This document shows, piece by piece, positions 57,605 through 64,000 of a stretch of DNA of 64,000 nt (position 1 is its first letter; every line of letters starts with the position of its first letter). The notes under the pieces were generated by a model that was not told the origin of the DNA, ran no database searches, and was given only the letters and a program-made list of their open reading frames with translations. The position numbers were made by a program, and so were the translations under genes. Source of the DNA: Leifsonia aquatica (GTDB lineage Bacteria; Actinomycetota; Actinomycetes; Actinomycetales; Microbacteriaceae); assembly GCF_014190775.1 (NCBI RefSeq), contig NZ_JACHVP010000001.1, positions 310,001 to 374,000 on the forward strand, in the 5' to 3' direction.

Positions 57605-59698
57605 ATGTCATTGCAAAACGCGCCCGCGTCACCGAACGACCCTCAAGCGAAGCCATCCGCTCCGATGCGGGTGTCTCGTATCAAAGTGCGTAACTTCCGT
57701 CTACTTCGGAAGATAGACATCGACCTCGATGTACAGACAACCGTGCTAGTCGGTCGGAATAACAGCGGCAAGACCACCCTTGCCGAGGCGTTCACTCGCT
57801 TTCTGCAGTCCTCGACGTTGAGTTTCACTGCCGCGGACTTCTCGGCCGAAAGTTACCAAGATTTCCGCGATGCTTGGATCGCTTTCGACGAGGGGAGGAA
57901 GGAAGATGCGAGGGCACTGCTCCCCGAGGTGTCCCTCACCGTAGAGATCTCGTACTCTGAAGAGCTTTCTGATTACGGGCCCTTGGCTGCCGCCATCGTT
58001 GATCTTGACCCGGATTGCACCGATGCCACAATTCGCTTTGCGTATTCACTGGAGGGCGGTCGTCTCGACGACTTTTTCGAGGGGGTGGAGAGAGACCCGC
58101 AGACCGGAGAAGCCCCCGATGTTGAGGCCGTACTATCGGTGGTCCGTGAGCGATTGCCGAGGCTTTTCGAGCGGTCGATCATCGCAATTGATCCGAACGA
58201 TGAGTCCAATACGCGAGAGGTAACGCTTGCCGCTGCGCGCAGCCTCCTCACCGTACATTTTCTAAGGGCGCAACGCGGACTCGACGATGAGAAGGACCAT
58301 CCCAAAGATCTCATCGGCAAAGTCTTCCAGAACCTATTCGATGCCGCTTCCAACGCAGAAGACGGAAGCCCGCAAAAGTCGACGGCAGTCGCCCTCACTG
58401 AAGCAATATCAGACGTCGAGTTGCAGCTGGGAGACCAGGTCAGCAAGATGATGGTCGACATCATCCCCGCTCTGAAGAGCTTTGGATACCCCGGCCTTCA
58501 TGATCCAGGTATCGAAGCAGCAACGACCTTGGACGTGGAGCGATTGCTCGCGGATCACACCAGCATCCGATATCAAGGTGTGGCCGGAGTATCGCTCCCT
58601 GAGTCTTATAGCGGTTTAGGGTCGCGCAACTTGATTCTGATGTTGCTCACGCTACTGAGCCACTACCGCGATTACGCATCGCGAGGCAACATGCCTGGCC
58701 TCCACCTCGTGTTCATCGAGGAACCAGAAGCGCATCTTCACCCGCAGATGCAGGAAGTTTTTATCGAGCAGCTCTCCTCGATCGCGGGCCTGTTCCCGAC
58801 TCTCGACGCGCGTATTTACCCTTGGTGGCCCCAGTTCGCGGTATCGACCCACTCCTCTCACGTCGCCAACCGGGCGGACTTCTCAAGCATTCGCTACTTC
58901 CGGGTCGAAGATGCCGAGGATGGTTCGCAGCGCCGTCGCGCGGTTGTGCTGGACTTGAGTGAGGCTGAGGGGCTAGATACAGATTTCCTACACCAATACC
59001 TGACCCTTACTCGTTCCGATCTGTTCTTCGCTGATAAGGCGATTCTGGTCGAGGGAACCAGCGAGAGGCTCATCGTGCCTGCTGCTATCCGAAACTCGCA
59101 GCACAAGCTCAGCAGTCAATACGTCGCGCTGATGGAGGTTGGAGGCGCATACGCACACATCTTCTTCCCGCTGCTCGATTTCCTCAGACTTCCGGCTCTC
59201 GTAATCACCGACATCGATTCTGTAGGTCCCGTAGAAGGAAAAGAACGATACGCGGCGACAAGTGTGCACGAAGGCGTGTCAACTAGCAATGCAACCATCA
59301 AGGCCTGGTTTCCAGGCCGCGAGGCCCAAGAACTTGCCGCCTTGCTCGCAGCCGCGGAAACGGGCGCGATTATCAAGGGCAACCGGTACCTCGCGTTTCA
59401 AGTCCCGGAGCTTGGCGCAGAAGCATGCGGACGCACATTTGAAGACGCGTTCGTGCTAGCAAACCCATCCGCCGAGGGTCTCACGCTCACCGGAGACGCC
59501 AACAGCGACGAGATGCTTGCCATTGAAGCCGTGCAGGACGCGAAAAAAAGTGATTTCGCTCTCCGCTTTGCGGTCAAGGAAACCGGCTGGCAAACGCCAC
59601 GTTACATCCAGCGTGGCCTTGATTGGCTGCTACAGCACGGTAGGGAGAACGCTTTCGGGAGCGATGGCTCAAACGAAAATGGGGTGGTGGTTCGATGA
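57605..59698 (+). CDS. gajA: Gabija-type OLD-family ATPase/nuclease
   Basis: A 697-residue protein: ABC-type ATPase halves (Walker A GRNNSGKT at 50-57, IEEPEAHLHP near 371, STHSSH) and a C-terminal TOPRIM nuclease (ILVEGTSERLIVPA near 480, VITDIDSVG near 533). OLD-family proteins with this order, followed by a UvrD-like helicase, define Gabija, where GajA cuts DNA when nucleotides run low during infection. It is longer than the best-studied GajA (about 580 residues). The stop overlaps gajB (ATGA at 59695). Confidence 0.82.
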   Translation: MSLQNAPASPNDPQAKPSAPMRVSRIKVRNFRLLRKIDIDLDVQTTVLVGRNNSGKTTLAEAFTRFLQSSTLSFTAADFSAESYQDFRDAWIAFDEGRKEDARALLPEVSLTVEISYSEELSDYGPLAAAIVDLDPDCTDATIRFAYSLEGGRLDDFFEGVERDPQTGEAPDVEAVLSVVRERLPRLFERSIIAIDPNDESNTREVTLAAARSLLTVHFLRAQRGLDDEKDHPKDLIGKVFQNLFDAASNAEDGSPQKSTAVALTEAISDVELQLGDQVSKMMVDIIPALKSFGYPGLHDPGIEAATTLDVERLLADHTSIRYQGVAGVSLPESYSGLGSRNLILMLLTLLSHYRDYASRGNMPGLHLVFIEEPEAHLHPQMQEVFIEQLSSIAGLFPTLDARIYPWWPQFAVSTHSSHVANRADFSSIRYFRVEDAEDGSQRRRAVVLDLSEAEGLDTDFLHQYLTLTRSDLFFADKAILVEGTSERLIVPAAIRNSQHKLSSQYVALMEVGGAYAHIFFPLLDFLRLPALVITDIDSVGPVEGKERYAATSVHEGVSTSNATIKAWFPGREAQELAALLAAAETGAIIKGNRYLAFQVPELGAEACGRTFEDAFVLANPSAEGLTLTGDANSDEMLAIEAVQDAKKSDFALRFAVKETGWQTPRYIQRGLDWLLQHGRENAFGSDGSNENGVVVR

Positions 59699-61503
59699 GC
59701 GCGGCAGGCGGTGCCGTCGCCTACACGGCTGAGCAAGCGAGCGAGGAAGCGCTATCAGCCGTGTTTGCGGCGCTCGAAGGTCGCAAGAACTTCAAGCTCG
59801 AGGCGGGTGCCGGGGCAGGCAAGACCTATTCGCTAATCCAAGCCCTCAGGCACATCCTGGGCAATCGAGCAATCTACCTGCCCCGCAGTGATCAACGCGT
59901 AGCCTGCCTTACATACACCAAAGTTGCGCGCGACGAAATCAAAGCCCGAACCGATGAGCATCCTTCGATCTTCGCCGACACCCTTCATGGCTTTCTTTGG
60001 GAAATGATTCGTCCATACCAGAAGGCCCTTGCCGCCTCCCTGAGCGCGTCCGAAAGTTGGAACGACCTCCTCTCCGAGCACCCAGAAATTGACGGACTGG
60101 CCATTCACTATGACCTGGGCATTCGCGGTGTTCACGAAAACCGGATCACATTGCACCACAACGACATCCCAGAATTAGCGATTCGGCTTTTGGAAAACAG
60201 GAAGTTCCGCGCGCTCATCACTGATCGGTTCCCCATCATTTTCATCGACGAGTACCAGGACACACCCGAAGGGCTGGGCGAAGCAGTCTTATCGGGCCAC
60301 GGTTCGGACCTCAGGAGTCCGGTCGTGGGGTTCTTTGGTGACCATTGGCAACAGATCTATGACCGAACCTGCGGTGCGATCGATCATCCCACTCTTACGG
60401 CGATCCCGAAGAATGCCAACTTTAGATCGGACACGTCGGTGGTCGACTTCCTCAACCATCTGCGGCCAGAGTTGCGCCAGGCGCCTCGGGACGATGCTGG
60501 CGAAGGCAGCGTCACGATATATCATTCCAATTCCTGGCCGGGGACTCGCCAGGGCGGTCAGTGGAAAGGTCAGATCTCTCATGAAGCCACGCAGGCGAGT
60601 CTAGCCTGGCTTCAGAATGCGTCCCCGAGCAGTGCCTGGATCCAGGATTCAGGTGATCTGAAAATACTGATGCTGACTCACGCGACGATCGCGAACCAGC
60701 TGGGCTATTCAAGCCTTGCGGGAGTATTCAGCAACAACGACTCATTCGCCAAGAAGGGGGATCCTGTAGTCGAGTATCTTGTCGACACCATCGATCCCGC
60801 CATTGAAGCGTTCGCCCTCCACCGTTACGGAGAGCTCTTCAATATATTCGGGGGTAAGAAACCAACGCTGCATGGGCCGAAAGACAAACTTCGATGGACG
60901 GAGTTTTTCGACTCCCTCTCGAGTACATGCGCTACAGGCACGGTCGGGGATGTGCTGGACCTGGTAGTTGCGCAGAAGCTCTTTTCCGTACCCCCGCGAG
61001 TCTCGAAGATCGAAGGCGATTTGAAGGAGGCATCATCTGTTCCCGGAAGCGGGGATGAGCCTAGAGAACCGCGAAGAATTGCAGAGCACCGAGCCTTTCG
61101 CGGGGTCTCGTACAGCGAGGTACGAGCCCTCCGCTCCTACCTGGCCGACAACACAGTCTTCTCGACGAAGCACTCCGTGAAAGGTGCAGAGTTCGACGAC
61201 GTCATCGTCCTCATTGGCCGTGGGTGGGCAAGCTACGACTTCGCGAGGATGATTTCCGGATACGCCCGTGAGAGCGAACGCGAGCCCAAGGAGCTGCGTA
61301 GTTTCGAGCGCTCCCGGAATCTCTTCTACGTTGCCGCCTCGCGAGCAAAACACAATCTTGCGCTGCTTTTTGTTCAGGAGTTGGACGACGACGCCCTCGC
61401 TGTACTAACGGGCTGGGTCGGCCCCGAGAACGTCGTATCCATCGAGTTCGCCGATGAGAAGAACCCAAAAACAGAAGTCTCTGCTACTCCCACGTTCTCC
61501 TAG
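59695..61503 (+). CDS. gajB: Gabija-type UvrD/Rep-like helicase
   Basis: A 602-residue superfamily 1 helicase: Walker A GAGAGKT near 39-45, CLTYTKVARDEIKAR (motif Ia), FIDEYQDT near 183 (motif II), FGDHWQQIYD (motif III), KHSVKGAEFDDVIVL (motif V) and FYVAASRAKHNL near 545 (motif VI). Directly coupled to the OLD-family gene. GajB is thought to sense DNA ends and feed GajA. It is longer than typical GajB (about 500). Confidence 0.82.
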   Translation: MSAAGGAVAYTAEQASEEALSAVFAALEGRKNFKLEAGAGAGKTYSLIQALRHILGNRAIYLPRSDQRVACLTYTKVARDEIKARTDEHPSIFADTLHGFLWEMIRPYQKALAASLSASESWNDLLSEHPEIDGLAIHYDLGIRGVHENRITLHHNDIPELAIRLLENRKFRALITDRFPIIFIDEYQDTPEGLGEAVLSGHGSDLRSPVVGFFGDHWQQIYDRTCGAIDHPTLTAIPKNANFRSDTSVVDFLNHLRPELRQAPRDDAGEGSVTIYHSNSWPGTRQGGQWKGQISHEATQASLAWLQNASPSSAWIQDSGDLKILMLTHATIANQLGYSSLAGVFSNNDSFAKKGDPVVEYLVDTIDPAIEAFALHRYGELFNIFGGKKPTLHGPKDKLRWTEFFDSLSSTCATGTVGDVLDLVVAQKLFSVPPRVSKIEGDLKEASSVPGSGDEPREPRRIAEHRAFRGVSYSEVRALRSYLADNTVFSTKHSVKGAEFDDVIVLIGRGWASYDFARMISGYARESEREPKELRSFERSRNLFYVAASRAKHNLALLFVQELDDDALAVLTGWVGPENVVSIEFADEKNPKTEVSATPTFS

Positions 61504-61730
61504 CGCCTTGGGTTCCGTCCTGCTTGCCATGGTGCCCACACGCATCGCCGGCAGATCCAACGCTCGTAGGTGCCCTGAGACCCTCCGCCCCACACTCGCA
61601 CCACGTGCTCGATCTGCTCTCGGTCATGACGCAGCCCTGCGCACCCTTCAGCGCAACCGCGCCCACCACGAGCGTGACGAATTCCGGGCCGCTCACCACT
61701 ACCTAGCCGAATCGTGGAAGACAGCTGCAA
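61500..61730 (-). CDS. Possible HNH endonuclease remnant
   Basis: A 76-codon minus-strand frame whose second half, DREQIEHVVRVWGGGSQ and then ICRRCVWAPWQAG, follows the HNH pattern (His-His core, GGS turn, CxxC). The first half is unlike any family and the second CxxC is degenerate (CAEGC). It converges on gajB with the stops almost touching. It is probably a decayed end of a mobile or host HNH gene. Confidence 0.3.
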   Translation of the reverse strand: MQLSSTIRLGSGERPGIRHARGGRGCAEGCAGLRHDREQIEHVVRVWGGGSQGTYERWICRRCVWAPWQAGRNPRR

Positions 61731-61939
61731 TCTTGCGGTGCGGCTATCGCCGCGGCGAGTGCATCGCGGCGGTCGCAGAACAGTTCCCGTCCGGCGCGCG
61801 CCTCCACGAGCAGGGGGTGCGAGTACTTCGTACTAGTACAGTATGGCGCCGCGAGTGAGCCCGGGTGATAGCCTCCACGAGGGCGGCGCTCCGTTCGTCT
61901 TGTTTGCGCCGCCAGGCAACCAGCCAGGTCTGCTGACTC
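61731..61939. other. Right edge of the island, no gene seen
   Basis: About 210 bases with no convincing gene. Plus-strand frames are short, with Arg/Ala-rich products. GTACTTCGTACTAGTAC near 61822-61838 is a small AT-rich inverted repeat, unusual for this genome. Composition returns to the GC-rich backbone beyond about 61,950, in the 3' end of the sigma-factor gene. Confidence 0.4.
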
Positions 61940-63109
61940 TCAATCGGATGTCGGGGAAACGATCCGGTGGGCGTCCGCGTCCATCCCTGACATCTCCTCC
62001 TCCTCCAGCACCACCCGAAGCCGCCGCGCCGGGTCGAACGTCTCCGGGATGCCTTCGAGCGCCGCAAGCCCCGCCGCCGCCCCATCGAGCCGCGCCGTCA
62101 CCGCGGCGAGCGACACCCGCGCGCCGAGCGTGGGGGAGACCTCCACCAGCGCCGCTGTCAGCGCCCTGATCGCCACCCAGTCGGTCTCCGCGCCGAAGAA
62201 GCGGGCGACGTGCGCCGACTGGATCGCGGCTTCGAGCTGGAAGCGGCGGCCGGCCGTCGGCGCCGCGGATGCCAGCTCGTGCGCCCGCCGCAAGTACGCC
62301 TCGCCCTCGGCGATCAGGGCCGCATCCCAGCGGGCCGGATCCTGCGCGTCAAGCGGGACGAACGCGCCGTCGACCTCGCGGGCCGGCGCACGCGAGGACG
62401 AGAGCGCGATCAGGGCCGCGAGTCCGAAGGCTTCGGGTTCGGTGCCGAGCAGCGCGGCAAGTGTGACCGCCAGGTAGAGCGCCTCGCCGGTGAGCGACGA
62501 GTCGGACGTGCTGTCCCAGTCGATCGCGAAGGCGCCGTAGATCGCCTCGAGCACGACGGGCAGCCGGTCGGCCATCTGGTCGCGCGACGGGACCGTGAAC
62601 GGAATCCCCGCATCCCGGATGCGTCGCTTCGCGCGCACGAGCCGCTGGGCCATTGCGGGCGCGGGGACGGCGAAGGCGCGGGCGATCTGCGCCGCCTCCA
62701 GTCCGAGCACGGTCTGCAGCATGAGCGGTGTGCGGATGCTCACGTCGATCGCCGGATGCGCGCACACGAACAACAGCTCGAGGCGCTTGTCCGGGAGGGC
62801 GTCGAGGTCGGGGAACGCTGCGTCGATGTCGATCACGCCATCCCCTTCTTCCAGTGGTGCGGACGTGCGGTGGGCAGCCGACTTGAACACGTCGCGTTGG
62901 CGGTTGCGGGCGACGGTCAGGATCCAGCCTTCGGGATTGTCCGGCACTCCCCGGCTGGGCCAGGTGGTGAGCGCCTGCTCGAAGGCGTCCGCCAGGGCGT
63001 CCTCGGCGAGCGCGAGGTCGCGGGTCGGGGCCGCGAGGATCGCGACCAGCCGACCGTAGGATGCGCGAGCTGTGCGTTCGGCGACCGCCCGCGCATCCGC
63101 AGCTGTCAC
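61940..63109 (-). CDS. ECF RNA polymerase sigma factor (ECF42-like, with YCII/DGPF partner)
   Basis: A 389-residue sigma factor. The sigma2 region runs RASYGRLVAILAAPTRDLALAEDALADAF, sigma4 near LEAAQIARAFAVPAPAMAQRL, and then a long C-terminal helical extension (DUF6596 type) as in ECF42. ECF42 genes are linked to DGPF genes, as here. The GTG at 63109 overlaps the YCII stop. The last 30 residues (RRLRVVLEEEEMSGMDADAH) lack the TPR-like repeat expected at the end, so the C-terminus may be cut or replaced at the island border. Confidence 0.85.
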   Translation of the reverse strand: MTAADARAVAERTARASYGRLVAILAAPTRDLALAEDALADAFEQALTTWPSRGVPDNPEGWILTVARNRQRDVFKSAAHRTSAPLEEGDGVIDIDAAFPDLDALPDKRLELLFVCAHPAIDVSIRTPLMLQTVLGLEAAQIARAFAVPAPAMAQRLVRAKRRIRDAGIPFTVPSRDQMADRLPVVLEAIYGAFAIDWDSTSDSSLTGEALYLAVTLAALLGTEPEAFGLAALIALSSSRAPAREVDGAFVPLDAQDPARWDAALIAEGEAYLRRAHELASAAPTAGRRFQLEAAIQSAHVARFFGAETDWVAIRALTAALVEVSPTLGARVSLAAVTARLDGAAAGLAALEGIPETFDPARRLRVVLEEEEMSGMDADAHRIVSPTSD

Positions 63110-63486
63110 GAGGCGGGGACCCACGCGCCGTCGACGACGTACGTCGCGGTCGGGCGCACCTCAATGGGACCCCACGCGGCGGACGGGGCCTGCTTCGCCC
63201 ACTCGAGGGCGGCATCCAGGTCGGGCACGTCGATGACGACGGTGCCGCCGAGCTGTTCCTTCGTGTCGGCGAACGGGCCGTCCTGGATCTGCGGGCCCGC
63301 CTCGGTCGTGCGCAGCGTCGTCGTCGCGGACGACGGCTGCAGCACCTCGGCCGAGCGGAGCACGCCCGCGGCGTGCAGGTCTTTCGCGTACGTGTCGAAA
63401 GCGGCCATGCCCTCCGCGAGGGCGGCCTCGTCGAGTTCGCCGCTGGCGGCCAGCTCGGGGTAGTGCATCAGGATCGTGTAACGCAT
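63106..63486 (-). CDS. YCII-related (DGPF domain) protein
   Basis: A 126-residue protein: MRYTILMHYPELAASGELDE, QDGPFADTKEQLGG with the DGPF motif, and VPDLDAALEWAKQAP. DGPF proteins occur together with ECF42 sigma factors in many actinobacteria and are proposed to modulate them; this is inferred for the present pair. The ATG at 63486 follows AAGGACACTC. It is coupled to the sigma gene. Confidence 0.88.
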   Translation of the reverse strand: MRYTILMHYPELAASGELDEAALAEGMAAFDTYAKDLHAAGVLRSAEVLQPSSATTTLRTTEAGPQIQDGPFADTKEQLGGTVVIDVPDLDAALEWAKQAPSAAWGPIEVRPTATYVVDGAWVPAS

Positions 63487-63595
63487 GGTGAGAGTGTCCT
63501 TCCGGATCGTTCGATGATGACACTTGGATGACGATCGGGCCAGGCGCGGATCGACACTCCGCCGTGCCGATCGCTCGACTCCCGAGAACGCGTCG

Positions 63596-64000
63596 TCACG
63601 CCGTGATGTTCGCGCTGTCCCCGCCTGTCGCGGCGAAGCTGGTGCCGCTGACCATCCTGGCTGCATCGGAGGCGAGGAAGACGACGAGCGGTGCCACATC
63701 CTCCGGTTCGATCCACGGGACGCCGAGCGGCAGTTTCTTCTGCGATGCCGCGGCGGCAGTCCTCTCGTCGTCGTCGACGTTGCCGGTGGGCTCGCTGCCT
63801 CCCGTGCGGATCATCTGCGCGTAGCGGTCTTCGTGGCGGGTCAGCGCCGTGTTGATCAGCCCCGGGATGACGGCGTTGACGGTGATCCCGTGCGGGCCGA
63901 GGTCCAGGGCGGCCGACTTCATCAGTCCGATCAGGCCCCATTTCGAGGCGGAGTAGCCGCTGCCGTCGAGGGTGCCGTGCTGGCCCTGGGTGGAGGAGGT
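63596..64000 (-). CDS. Short-chain dehydrogenase/reductase, C-terminal part (mycofactocin-coupled type?)
   Basis: The final 134 codons of a minus-strand SDR; the start is outside the window. The active-site YSASKWGL is present, then ALDLGPHGITVNAVIPG and a C-terminal PEDVAPLVVFLASDAARMVSG. The insert of about 40 residues after ALTRHEDRYAQMI is of the kind seen in mycofactocin-coupled SDRs, so the enzyme may hold its NAD non-exchangeably. That subtype is inferred. Confidence 0.8.
   Translation of the reverse strand, partial: TSSTQGQHGTLDGSGYSASKWGLIGLMKSAALDLGPHGITVNAVIPGLINTALTRHEDRYAQMIRTGGSEPTGNVDDDERTAAAASQKKLPLGVPWIEPEDVAPLVVFLASDAARMVSGTSFAATGGDSANITA

Noticed and set aside
61454-61858. 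A 134-codon plus-strand frame after gajB
   Set aside because: The product is Arg/Ala-rich without motifs and is antisense to the HNH-like frame.

Overview
This window comes from a high-GC actinobacterium. The GC-rich codon bias, the infC-rpmI-rplT block, tlyA-nadK-recN, the parA-scpA-scpB-rluB-tyrA-cmk-der cluster and an Arg operon of actinobacterial type fit the order Micrococcales, most likely Microbacteriaceae (Leifsonia or Microbacterium relatives). That placement is inferred from gene content and order; no 16S rRNA is present. Many genes start 5 to 9 bases after a TAnnnT box with no Shine-Dalgarno sequence, which suggests leaderless transcripts.

Layout. 0-11 kb: an SDR fragment, metY, an MFS exporter, a phosphoribosyltransferase, ung, a GNAT acetyltransferase, small membrane proteins, an SMR exporter, a VOC protein, a GntR/YtrA-type ABC operon with a clear operator, an amidase and two small conserved genes. 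11-19 kb: infC (ATC start codon) with rpmI and rplT behind a structured leader, a repeat-rich gap, a His/Asp-repeat secreted protein, a TrmH-type methylase, an ArsR-SRPBCC pair with a palindromic operator, then pheS-pheT. 19-27 kb: the arginine operon argC-J-B-D-F-H, preceded by a 28-residue leader peptide carrying nine Arg residues, then a 41-residue membrane peptide and a 3-methyladenine glycosylase. 27-38 kb: a membrane protein plus SatD-like regulator divergent from tyrS with a three-palindrome operator array between them, then tlyA, nadK, recN, pyrG, a Nudix hydrolase and xerD. 36-48 kb: parA, scpA, scpB, rluB, tyrA, cmk and der, a membrane glycosyltransferase paired with a GH18-like protein, and tRNA-Pro(GGG).

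The accessory part runs from just after tRNA-Pro to about 61.9 kb. Its base composition and codon use are visibly less GC-rich than the flanks. It holds a decayed transposase and a stacked anti-phage defence island: a HEPN-motif protein and a Shedu-type nuclease on the minus strand; divergently, a four-gene CBASS operon (CD-NTase, HORMA, TRIP13-like ATPase, TIR-SAVED effector), a large uncharacterised HEPN-motif protein, a 540-base non-coding stretch with a tandem repeat and very long hairpins, and a Gabija-type pair (OLD-family nuclease and UvrD-like helicase). No integrase and no duplicated tRNA end were found. Backbone resumes with an ECF sigma factor plus YCII/DGPF gene and ends in a truncated SDR gene.

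The most interesting new candidates are the Arg-rich leader peptide, the operator ladder at 28.3 kb, the two HEPN proteins embedded among known defence systems, and the hairpin and repeat region at 57.1-57.4 kb.
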